Of a DNA stretch of 14,041 nucleotides, positions 7,349-13,904 are shown piece after piece; position 1 is the stretch's first letter; each line of letters begins with the position of its first letter. This stretch comes from Microbacteriaceae bacterium. GTDB lineage: Bacteria > Actinomycetota > Actinomycetes > Actinomycetales > Microbacteriaceae. The notes under the pieces are model-generated. The model was not told the DNA's origin. It worked only from the letters and a program-made list of their open reading frames with translations, and made no database searches. Made by a program: the position numbers and the translations under genes. Location of the stretch: the NCBI GenBank assembly GCA_012719255.1, contig JAAYAS010000081.1:1-14041 (forward strand), in the 5' to 3' direction.

Positions 7349-7413
7349 GGGCGGCGGGGCAGACGGCGGGCCGGCGGCGGTGGCGGGCACCTGCGCGCCG
7401 CGCGCGCCGGCGC

Positions 7414-8208
7414 CTACAGCACCTTCGACAGGAAGTCCTGCGTGCGCTGGTGCTCGGGCGCGTCGAAGAGCGCCTTCGGCTCGCCGGTCTCGACGACGAC
7501 GCCGTCGGCCATGAACACGACGCGGTCGGCGACCTCGCGGGCGAAGCCCATCTCGTGGGTGACGAGCACCATCGTCATGCCCGAGGCGGCGAGATCGCGG
7601 ATGACCTGCAGCACCTCGCCGACCATCTCGGGGTCGAGCGCCGAGGTCGCCTCGTCGAACAGCATGATGTCGGGCGACATCGCGAGCGCGCGGGCGATCG
7701 CCACGCGCTGCTTCTGCCCGCCCGAGAGCTGCGCGGGGCGCGCATCCGCCTTGTCGGCGAGCCCGACGCGCTCGAGCAGCTCGAGCGCGCGCTTGCGGGC
7801 GTCGGCCTTCGAGGCCTTCTTCAGCTCGGTGGGGGCCATCGCGACGTTCTCGAGCACGGTCATGTTCGGGAACAGGTTGAAGTGCTGGAACACCATGCCG
7901 ATGCGCTGGCGCACCTTGTCGAGCTCGGCGCCCTTCGCGGGGGCGATGTTCTCGCCGTAGACGAGCACCTCGCCGCTGGTGACGTCCTCGAGGCGGTTGA
8001 GGCAGCGCAGCAGGGTCGACTTGCCCGAGCCGGAGGGCCCGATGACGGCGACGACCTCGCCGTTGGCGACCTGCAGGTCGATGCCCTTGAGCACCTCGTT
8101 CTTGCCGAACGACTTGTGGAGGTCGCGCACCTCGATCGGGGGCACGCCGTCGGGATGCGTCGCGACGGGCGTCGTGTAGACGTGGTCGGGGTTCGTGTTG
8201 TTCGTCAT
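7414..8208 (-). CDS. Polar amino-acid ABC transporter ATP-binding protein (GlnQ-like)
   Basis: This 264-residue ATPase subunit powers the importer encoded just upstream. All ATPase motifs are intact: Walker A GPSGSGKST at 57-65, Q-loop Q108, signature LSGGQKQR at 161-168, Walker B IMLFDE at 181-186, D-loop SALD and switch H218. GlnQ-type proteins usually begin near IEVRDLHKSF (residue 25 here), so about 24 extra polar N-terminal residues are present. The start at 8208 is supported by AGGGA (complement of 8216-8220), which overlaps the TAG stop of the upstream gene, with only 10 nt between the genes. Translation is therefore probably coupled. The name GlnQ would imply glutamine, but substrate is set by the binding domains and is not proven here. 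Confidence 0.95.
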   Translation of the reverse strand: MTNNTNPDHVYTTPVATHPDGVPPIEVRDLHKSFGKNEVLKGIDLQVANGEVVAVIGPSGSGKSTLLRCLNRLEDVTSGEVLVYGENIAPAKGAELDKVRQRIGMVFQHFNLFPNMTVLENVAMAPTELKKASKADARKRALELLERVGLADKADARPAQLSGGQKQRVAIARALAMSPDIMLFDEATSALDPEMVGEVLQVIRDLAASGMTMVLVTHEMGFAREVADRVVFMADGVVVETGEPKALFDAPEHQRTQDFLSKVL

Positions 8209-8218
8209 GAGCGGGTCC

Positions 8219-10501
8219 CTACTTGTTGAACTTGCGGTCGAACCAGTTCGACAGGAGCGTGAGCAGCCAGATCACGATGAAGTAGATCGCGCCGACGACG
8301 ATCCAGATCTCGAACGAGCGGAAGGTCGACGCGATGATGATGCGGCCCTGGTAGGTGAGCTCGGCGAAGCCGAGCACCGACAGCAGCGAGGTGTCCTTCA
8401 GCGTGATGATGAACTGGTTGATGAGGTTCGGCGTCATGATCTTGAACGCCTGCGGCATGACGACCTTCTGCATCGACTTGCCCCAGCCGAGGCCGAGCGA
8501 GCGCGCCGCCTCCATCTGGCCGGGGTCGACCGACTGCACGCCGCCGCGCACGACCTCGGTGATGTACGCGCCCGCGTTGAGCGAGAGCGTGATCACGCCG
8601 GCGGTGAGCGCATCCATCGGCTGCCCGGTGATCGCCGGCACGCCGAAGTAGAAGAAGAACGCCTGCACGAGCACCGGGGTGCCGCGGAAGATGTTCACGT
8701 ACGCCGACGCGAGGCCGCGCAGCAGCCAGTTGCCCGAGAGCTTGAGGATGCCGAAGACGATGCCGAGGATCATCGCGAAGAAGATCGACAGCGCCGTGGC
8801 GACGAGCGTGAACCCGAGGCCCTGCATGAGCGCGGGCATCGAGGCGGCGAGCAGGCCGAAGAACCCGGTGCCGCCCTCGGCGGCCTCGATGCCGAGGTAG
8901 CGGTCGACGATGGTCTGGTAGACGCCCGAGTCCTTCGCGTTCTGCAGACCGGCGTTGAACATCTCGAGCAGCTCGGCGTTCTGGCCCTTGAGCACGGCGA
9001 AGCCGTACTGGGCGTTCGGCTCGGGGTCGGTGACGGTCTTCAGCGGCACGTTGCCCGAGGCGATGCCGAACTGCAGCACCGGCGAGTCCTCGAAGGCGGC
9101 GGCCGAGTTGCCGGTGGCGACGTCGTTGACCATGTCGGCCGAGTCGGCGAAGGCGTTGACGCTGAAGCCGTGCTCGGCGGCGAGCTCCTCGGCGAAGGCG
9201 GCGCCGGTGGTGCCGGTCTTCACGGCGACGGTCTTGCCGGCGAGGTCGGCGTACGAGGCGATGTCGCTGTCGACGGCGACGGCCATCTGGATGCCCGAGT
9301 CGAAGTACGGGTCGGAGAAGTCGAACACCTCGCGGCGCTCGTCGGTGATGCCCATGCCGGCGATCACGCCGTCGGCCTGGCCCGATTGCACGGCCTGCAG
9401 CGCGGCGTCGAAGCCGAGCGGCTGGATCTGCACCTCGAAGCCCTGGTTCGCGGCGATCGCGCGCAGGAGGTCCATGTCGATGCCGACGAGCTCGCCGCCC
9501 TCCTGATACTCGAAGGGGGCGAAGGTGGTGTCGGTGGCGATGGTGAAGGTGCCGTTCTCGACGGGGGTGTCGACGGCGAAGTTCGGGTTGGTGGGCAGGG
9601 TGCCGGGACCGCCGTCCTCGAGCTCCTCGTTGCCGAGGGCGGCGAGGCCGCCGCCGATGGCGGCCGCCTCGGGGGCGTTGTCGCCGAGGTAGTCGTCGAG
9701 GATCGCCTGGTAGGTGCCGTCGGCGATGAGGTTCTTCAGCCCGTCGTTGAACATCTCGACGAGCTCGGCGTTGTCGCCCTTCTTCACGCCGAGGCCGTAG
9801 CTCGAGGCCTTCTCCTGCTCGGTGACGGTCTTCAGCGCGACGTTGCCGGTCGCGATGCCGTAGGCGAGGATCGGGTAGTCGTCGAAGGTGGCGACCGAGT
9901 TGCCGCTGGTGACGTCGGAGTAGGCGTCGGCGGCGTCCTGGAAGCCGGTGACGGTGAAGCCGATCTCCTCGCCGAGCCGCTCGGCGAAGGCGTAGCCCTC
10001 GGTGCCGTTCTTCGCCGAGACGCGCTGGCCGGCGAGGTCGTCGTAGCTCTCGATGCCGCTGTCCTCGGCGACGGCCATCTGGATGCCGGAGTCGAAGTAG
10101 GGGTTCGAGAAGTCGAAGACCTCCTTGCGCTCCTCGGTGATCGACATGCCGGCCATGACGGCGTCGGCCTGGCCGGCCTGCACGGCGGCGAGGGCGCCGT
10201 CGAAGCCGAGCACCTTGATCTCGAGGTCGAAGCCCTGGTCGTCGGCGATGGCGTTGATGAGGTCGATGTCGATGCCGCGCAGCTCGCCGTCGCGCTCGAA
10301 CTCGAACGGCGCCCAGGTGGTGTCGGTGGCGATCGTGTACGTCTGCCCGGCGCCGGGCTTCGCGTCGGCGCTCGTGATCGCGTGCGCCATGCTGACGGCG
10401 CCGCTGACGCTGAGCAGCAGGATGAGCAGGACGGCGAAGCTCGACAGGATGGTCGAGCGGTGGTGCCGCCAGTCGTGGAGTCTCGTGAGGATGTCGGGCA
10501 T
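8219..10501 (-). CDS. Amino-acid ABC transporter fusion: two substrate-binding domains plus permease (GlnP-like)
   Basis: The 760-residue protein combines a signal/anchor helix (about residues 17-41, ending AHA), a first SBP-bac-3 domain (about 55-278), a linker, a second SBP-bac-3 domain (about 317-541), and a HisM/GlnP-type membrane domain (about 547-760). The two binding domains are internal duplicates: YTIATDTTWAPFEF versus FTIATDTTFAPFEY, and VFDFSNPYFDSG versus VFDFSDPYFDSG. The permease has an EAA loop starting at residue 664 (EAARSLGLGWGKS). This is the architecture of lactococcal GlnP, where a homodimer carries four binding sites and needs no free binding protein; none is encoded nearby. 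I place the start at 10501 because GAGAGGA lies 7 nt upstream (complement of 10509-10515). A GTG at 10564 would add an Arg-rich tail before the signal helix. Confidence 0.93.
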   Translation of the reverse strand: MPDILTRLHDWRHHRSTILSSFAVLLILLLSVSGAVSMAHAITSADAKPGAGQTYTIATDTTWAPFEFERDGELRGIDIDLINAIADDQGFDLEIKVLGFDGALAAVQAGQADAVMAGMSITEERKEVFDFSNPYFDSGIQMAVAEDSGIESYDDLAGQRVSAKNGTEGYAFAERLGEEIGFTVTGFQDAADAYSDVTSGNSVATFDDYPILAYGIATGNVALKTVTEQEKASSYGLGVKKGDNAELVEMFNDGLKNLIADGTYQAILDDYLGDNAPEAAAIGGGLAALGNEELEDGGPGTLPTNPNFAVDTPVENGTFTIATDTTFAPFEYQEGGELVGIDMDLLRAIAANQGFEVQIQPLGFDAALQAVQSGQADGVIAGMGITDERREVFDFSDPYFDSGIQMAVAVDSDIASYADLAGKTVAVKTGTTGAAFAEELAAEHGFSVNAFADSADMVNDVATGNSAAAFEDSPVLQFGIASGNVPLKTVTDPEPNAQYGFAVLKGQNAELLEMFNAGLQNAKDSGVYQTIVDRYLGIEAAEGGTGFFGLLAASMPALMQGLGFTLVATALSIFFAMILGIVFGILKLSGNWLLRGLASAYVNIFRGTPVLVQAFFFYFGVPAITGQPMDALTAGVITLSLNAGAYITEVVRGGVQSVDPGQMEAARSLGLGWGKSMQKVVMPQAFKIMTPNLINQFIITLKDTSLLSVLGFAELTYQGRIIIASTFRSFEIWIVVGAIYFIVIWLLTLLSNWFDRKFNK

Positions 10502-10565
10502 CCGGGGGTCCTCTCGTGGGCCTCGGGGCCGCCGAGCGGATCGCGCCCGGCGCTGAGCACCCACA

Positions 10566-10571
10566 AGCCTA
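10566..10571 (-). promoter_or_regulatory. candidate -10 box for the ABC importer operon
   Basis: On the minus strand this reads TAGGCT, a good TANNNT hexamer, 64 nt upstream of the ATG at 10501. I found no clear -35. The rest of the gap between this gene and the sulfur gene (10502-10642) shows no strong terminator. Confidence 0.35.
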
Positions 10572-10642
10572 GGGGCCGCCTGAAATCCGACTGGCAGATG
10601 CCTGTGGATTCCGGCGACCCCTGGAGACCCGTGGTATGCGGA

Positions 10643-12040
10643 CTACTTCTCGACCGGCAGCCCCGCGGCGGCCCAGCCCGAGAACGCGCCCTCGACCTCG
10701 GCGACGTCGTAGCCGAGCGAGCGCAGCGCGTTCGCGGCGACCGACTGGCGCACGCCCGACTGGCAGTACACGAGGATGGTGCCGTCCTTCGGCAGCTCGT
10801 CCTGCTGCCAGAGGAGGCGGCCGGCGTGGAGCTGCGTCGAGCCGGGGATGTGGCCGGCGGCGTGCTCCGACTTCGCGCGCACGTCGATGAAGGCGTCGCG
10901 CTCGAAGCCCTCGACCTCCTGCGGCTGGATGACGGTGGGCCGGAAGGTCTCGAGACCGTCGATCGAGGTGCGGTAGCCGACCACCTTGTCGATGCCGACG
11001 CGCACGAGGTGGTCCCAGATGGTGCGAGCGTGGTCGGCGTCGTCGGCGAGCAGCACGATGCCGCGGTCGTCGGTCTCGGGGTCGTAGGCCCACGAGCCCT
11101 GGGTGGCGATGGGGCCGGAGCCCGGGATGGCGATGGAGCCCTTGACGGCGCCCTTGCGGACCTCGTTCGCCGAGCGGGTGTCTGCGAAGACGAGCGTGCC
11201 GTCGGCGATGCCGGCGCGAAGCGCATCCAGCTCGAACTCGGCGAGCGGGGCGCGCTCGCCCATGACGGCGGGACCCTGGCGGTTCTGGCGCTTCATGCGG
11301 CCGAAGTACATCGGCGCGTCGGGCTGGCCGTCGAGCAGCTCGTCGACGAAGCCCTGCTCGTCGTCGTTCTCGAGGTACTTGCCCCACCAGGCGAAGCGGC
11401 GCTCGTAGCCGACGGTGGTCGAGGGCAGCGCGCCGAGCGCCTTGCCGCAGGCCGAGCCGGCACCGTGGCCGGGGTAGACCTGCACGTGGTCGGGCAGGGT
11501 GAGGAACTTCTCCTTCAGCGACTGGAACTGCTGCTTCGCGCCGACGAAGCGGGTGTCGACGCCGCCGGCGGCCTCGTCGAGCAGGTCGGGGCGGCCGAGG
11601 TCGCCCGAGAAGACGAAGTCGCCGGTGAGCATGTAGCCGGGCTCGTCGGCGAAGGCGCCGTCGGTGACGAGGAAGCTGAGGTGCTCGGGGGTGTGGCCGG
11701 GGGTGTGCACGGCGGTGATCGTGATGTTGCCGATCTTGATGGTGTCGCCGTCGTGGAGGCGCTCGGCCTCGAAGTCGTACTGCCAGTCGGCGCCGCCCTC
11801 GCCCGAGACGTAGGGGGTGGCGCCGGTGGCGTCGGCGATCTCGCGGGTGCCCGAGAGGTAGTCGGCGTGGATGTGGGTCTCGGCGGCGGCGACGATCTTC
11901 ATGCCGTTCTTCTCGGCGAGGTCGATGAAGGGCTGCACGTCGCGACGGCCGTCGATGACGATCGCCTCGTTGGTGACCTGGCAGCCGATGAGATAGGCGG
12001 CCTGGGCGAGGTCCTCGTCGTAGATGCGCTCGATCAGCAT
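10643..12040 (-). CDS. Metallo-beta-lactamase/rhodanese fusion, persulfide dioxygenase-sulfurtransferase type (CstB-like)
   Basis: This 465-residue protein likely oxidises glutathione-like or other low-molecular-weight persulfides to sulfite and moves sulfur between thiols, protecting the cytoplasm from reactive sulfur. The N-terminal MBL domain (about 1-250) has H56-I-H58-A-D60 followed by Tyr rather than the second His of dinuclear enzymes, VHTPGHTPEH with H116, and TGDFVF with D141. H56, H116 and D141 match the mononuclear iron triad of ETHE1-type dioxygenases. A middle rhodanese-like domain (about 260-355) has no cysteine in its active loop. The C-terminal rhodanese domain (about 370-465) has CQSGVR with C426. 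This MBL-pseudorhodanese-rhodanese order is that of S. aureus CstB. The ATG at 12040 follows GGAG (complement of 12047-12050) by 6 nt. A CsoR-type operator sits in its promoter; no regulator, CstA or quinone reductase gene is in view. Confidence 0.9.
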   Translation of the reverse strand: MLIERIYDEDLAQAAYLIGCQVTNEAIVIDGRRDVQPFIDLAEKNGMKIVAAAETHIHADYLSGTREIADATGATPYVSGEGGADWQYDFEAERLHDGDTIKIGNITITAVHTPGHTPEHLSFLVTDGAFADEPGYMLTGDFVFSGDLGRPDLLDEAAGGVDTRFVGAKQQFQSLKEKFLTLPDHVQVYPGHGAGSACGKALGALPSTTVGYERRFAWWGKYLENDDEQGFVDELLDGQPDAPMYFGRMKRQNRQGPAVMGERAPLAEFELDALRAGIADGTLVFADTRSANEVRKGAVKGSIAIPGSGPIATQGSWAYDPETDDRGIVLLADDADHARTIWDHLVRVGIDKVVGYRTSIDGLETFRPTVIQPQEVEGFERDAFIDVRAKSEHAAGHIPGSTQLHAGRLLWQQDELPKDGTILVYCQSGVRQSVAANALRSLGYDVAEVEGAFSGWAAAGLPVEK

Positions 12041-12080
12041 TGATGGCTCCGATTCGTGAGGCGGACTGCGTGATGCACCA

Positions 12081-12109
12081 AATATACCCCAGGGGGTATC
12101 TCGGGGCAA
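12081..12109 (-). promoter_or_regulatory. promoter of the MBL/rhodanese gene (-35 TTGCCC, -10 TATATT)
   Basis: On the minus strand TTGCCC (complement of 12104-12109) is followed by a 17-bp spacer and TATATT (complement of 12081-12086). These match the sigma-70 consensus at 4 of 6 and 5 of 6 positions with ideal spacing. The -10 box ends 40 nt upstream of the ATG at 12040. Confidence 0.7.
12084..12099. promoter_or_regulatory. CsoR/CstR-type operator inside the promoter spacer
   Basis: ATACCCC-AG-GGGGTAT is a perfect 7-bp inverted repeat with a 2-nt centre. AT-rich ends flanking C and G tracts are typical of CsoR-family operators, and CstR controls cst sulfur genes in S. aureus through a similar site. 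It lies between the -35 and -10 and overlaps the -10 by 3 bp, so a bound repressor would block RNA polymerase. Persulfide sensing by a CstR-like protein is the likeliest input given the gene it controls. Copper sensing by CsoR is the alternative. Confidence 0.72.
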
Positions 12110-12224
12110 GGGTTCCCATCCGGGGATCGGCTCGTGCGCGGCGCGCATCGCGATTCCCCCGAGAATCACAGCCCCGAGTGCTTCCCTCGACGGTACGCAT
12201 CCAGTCTGAACAAGGGAGTTCACG

Positions 12225-13055
12225 ATGACCGAGATCCCCATCCCCCTCGATGTGACCGTGATCATCGGCGTCGGCGGCATGGGCCGCTCGATCGCGCGGC
12301 GGCAGGGCGCGGGCCGGCGGCTCGTGCTCGCCGACGCGAACCAGGAGACGCTGAACGCCGTCGCCGACGAGTTGCGCGGCGACGGCTTCGAGGTGGCGTC
12401 GCAGCACGTCGACGTCACCGATCGCGCCTCGGTGGAGGCGCTCGCCGGCTGGGCGTCGGAGCTCGGCCAGGTGCGGCAGGTGGCGCACACGGCCGGGCTG
12501 AGCCCGATGCAGGCGTCGCGGGATGCGGTGCTCGCCGTGGACCTGCTCGGCGTCGCGAACGCGATCGACGCGTTCGAGGAGGTGATCGCGCCGGGCGGCG
12601 CGGCGGTGGTGATCGCGTCGATGGCGGGGTCGGCGCTCGTCGGCAAGCTGCCGCCGGAGGTGGAGCAGGCGCTGCGCGAGACGCCGACCGAGCAGCTCGC
12701 AGGGCTGCCGATCTGGCAGGCGCCGGAATTCGCCGACGGCGGCGCGACCTACTCGCTCGCGAAACGCGCGAACCAGCTGCGCGTCGAGGCGCGGGCGGCG
12801 GCATGGGGCGCGAAGGGCGCGCGCATCAACTCGATCAGCCCCGGCATCATCGCGACGCCGATGGGCCAGACCGAGCTCGAGGGCGAGTCGGGCGCGATGA
12901 TGCGCGGCATGATCGAGCACTCGGCGCTGAAGCGCGTCGGCACCCCGGTCGACATCGCGCACGCCGCGGGCTTCCTGCTCTCGCCGCTCGCCGGCTTCAT
13001 CACCGGCACCGATCTCCTCGTCGACGGCGGGCAGCATCTGGTGATGGGCGGGTGA
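12225..13055 (+). CDS. SDR-family oxidoreductase
   Basis: This is a 276-residue Rossmann-fold oxidoreductase of the short-chain type, cytoplasmic, with unknown substrate. The cofactor loop is GVGGMG at 15-20, not the classical TGxxxGIG. The catalytic pair is Y176 and K180 (YSLAK), and a serine lies in VIASMAGS. The C-terminal end shows the usual SDR pattern: INSISPGIIATPMGQ, then GTDLLVDGGQ. In the NxxG position the sequence has VDLLGVAN, so the fourth catalytic residue may be missing or displaced. The proline-rich start MTEIPIPLD leads straight into the first strand. AGGGAG (12213-12218) lies 6 nt before the ATG and fixes the start. It is transcribed away from the sulfur gene across 184 nt. 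A short inverted repeat GATTC/GAATC (12152-12167) lies in that gap, with no assigned role. Confidence 0.88.
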   Translation: MTEIPIPLDVTVIIGVGGMGRSIARRQGAGRRLVLADANQETLNAVADELRGDGFEVASQHVDVTDRASVEALAGWASELGQVRQVAHTAGLSPMQASRDAVLAVDLLGVANAIDAFEEVIAPGGAAVVIASMAGSALVGKLPPEVEQALRETPTEQLAGLPIWQAPEFADGGATYSLAKRANQLRVEARAAAWGAKGARINSISPGIIATPMGQTELEGESGAMMRGMIEHSALKRVGTPVDIAHAAGFLLSPLAGFITGTDLLVDGGQHLVMGG

Positions 13056-13063
13056 GGCCCGCG

Positions 13064-13132
13064 CTCACCGCGCGCTGAGCCAGCCCTCACCGCGCGCTGA
13101 GCCTGTCGAAGTGCACTGCGCCTGTCGAAGTG
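13064..13132. repeat. two overlapping short direct-repeat pairs downstream of the SDR gene
   Basis: CTCACCGCGCGCTGAGCC occurs at 13064-13081 and 13086-13103 (period 22). GCCTGTCGAAGTGC occurs at 13101-13114 and 13120-13133 (period 19). The word GCTGAGCCTGTCGAAG resembles a short intergenic repeat that I recall as scattered through many high-GC genomes. It borders the truncated-gene patch that follows. Confidence 0.6.
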
Positions 13133-13145
13133 CCGGCGGGCCGGC

Positions 13146-13364
13146 TCACTCCCCCGAGGCCAGCAGCCCGAAGAACCGGTCGAAGAAGGCGCCGAGCCGC
13201 TCGACGACTCGCGCCTTCTTCTCGCCGTGCCCGCCGCTCGCCGCGAAGCGCGAGACGGGCGGCAGGAGCCGGGTGATGGCGGTGCCGGTGGTGCGCAGTC
13301 CGCCTTCGCGGAAGGCGCGCTCGATGAACTCGTGCGCCTCGTCGGGCTTGAGCCGCTCCGATTC
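13146..13364 (-). pseudogene. 3' remnant of a gene resembling a type I restriction endonuclease R subunit
   Basis: From about 13364 down to a TGA at 13146-13148 the minus strand encodes about 72 residues that look like a real protein end: ESERLKPDEAHEFIERAF, RTTGTAITRLLPPVSRF, GEKKARVVERLGAFFDRFFG. From memory this pattern resembles the C-terminus of HsdR-like helicase/restriction subunits, which are about 1000 residues, so over 90% of the gene is missing. Upstream of 13364 the same frame is only the antisense of a glycerol dehydrogenase remnant, so there is no start codon or promoter of its own. The homology rests on recalled resemblance and is the least certain protein call in the window. 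Confidence 0.45.
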
Positions 13365-13853
13365 GATGCCGTCGACGCCGTCTCGCGCGGCGCCGTCACG
13401 CCGTCGGTCGAGGCCGTCGTCGAGGCGAACACGCTGCTCTCGGGCCTCGGGTTCGAGTCGGGCGACCTCGCCGCCGCGCACGCGATCCACAACGGCCTCA
13501 CCGCCGCGCCCTCGACCCACGGCCTCACCCAGGGCGAGAAGGTGAACATCGGCTCGACCGCGCAGCTCGTGCTCGAGGGCGCCCCCACCGCCGAGCTCGA
13601 GGACTTCATCGAGTTCACCACCCGCGTCGGCCTGCCGAACTCGCTCACCGAGATCGGCCTGTCGGCCGACGACCGCGACGCCCTGCGCGCCGTCGCCGAG
13701 GCCGCCACCGCCGAGGGCGAGACGATCCACAGCATGCCGTTCCCGGTCACCGCCGACATGGTCGTGGATGCGCTCATCGCCGTCGAGGGCGTCTCGCGCC
13801 GGGTGCGCGCCGCCCGCGGTCTGCCCGAGCCCGTGCGCCGCGACGCGCACTGA
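13365..13853 (+). pseudogene. gldA: 3' remnant of glycerol dehydrogenase (iron-containing ADH family)
   Basis: About 162 residues match the C-terminal half of GldA: DAVDAVSRGAVTPSVEAVVE, NTLLSGLGFESGDLAAAHAI, HNGLTAAPSTHGLTQGEKVN and AEGETIHSMPFPVTADMVVD. GldA is about 365 residues. The NAD-binding half and the first metal ligand (an Asp near residue 173 in characterised enzymes) are absent. The HAIHNGL histidine is kept. The second metal histidine, normally in HGEKV, is Gln here (codon 13530-13532), and GFESGG has become GFESGD. The frame continues 5' of 13365 without a stop but only as antisense of the neighbouring remnant, and no ribosome binding site is evident. It cannot be an active glycerol dehydrogenase. 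Confidence 0.8.
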
Positions 13854-13865
13854 CCCGCACCCGCC

Positions 13866-13904
13866 GAGCGCCGGCGCCCCGCCCATCCGGGGGTGCCGGC
13901 GCTC
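13866..13904. terminator. 15-bp hairpin between the gldA remnant and the CinA-type gene
   Basis: GAGCGCCGGCGCCCC (13866-13880) pairs with GGGGTGCCGGCGCTC (13890-13904) over 15 bp with one G-T pair and a 9-nt loop. It begins 12 nt after the gldA remnant's stop and overlaps the TGA of the minus-strand gene, so it can serve both strands. No T-run follows on either side. Confidence 0.65.

Noticed and set aside
5084..7390. Minus-strand frame of 768 codons across adh2, GNAT and MOSC genes
   Set aside because: It is the antisense of three recognisable proteins and of the repeat array, with low-complexity composition.
6825..7413. Insertion sequence or attachment site
   Set aside because: There is no transposase or integrase frame, no terminal inverted repeats with flanking target duplication, and no tRNA gene.
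6831..7960. Long open frames through the repeat array that would encode His/Pro-rich repetitive proteins
   Set aside because: The 30- and 31-bp units shift the frame from unit to unit, the frames run on into the antisense strand of the GlnQ-like gene, and no ribosome binding site or known domain is present.
10502..10564. GTG at 10564 as start of the GlnP-like fusion
   Set aside because: It would place an Arg-rich tail before the signal helix and has no Shine-Dalgarno sequence, whereas GAGAGGA lies 7 nt before the ATG at 10501. A candidate -10 box also lies only 2 nt upstream of that GTG.
8195..12043. Open frame of 1282 codons on the plus strand
   Set aside because: It is antisense to the GlnP-like and MBL/rhodanese genes, which have intact domain motifs and ribosome binding sites. 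High GC makes long antisense frames common.
12152..12167. GATTC/GAATC inverted repeat as an operator for the SDR gene
   Set aside because: The arms are only five bases with a 6-nt gap and there is no clear promoter to relate them to, so I mention it in the gene entry but do not call a site.
12041..12646. N-terminal extension of the MBL/rhodanese protein upstream of 12040
   Set aside because: The extra residues have no domain, run through the promoter and operator and antisense to the SDR gene, and the ATG at 12040 has a well-placed GGAG.
13227..13364. Start of a complete plus-strand gene ahead of the glycerol dehydrogenase segment
   Set aside because: The residues encoded here do not resemble GldA and are the reverse reading of a better protein-like segment on the minus strand.
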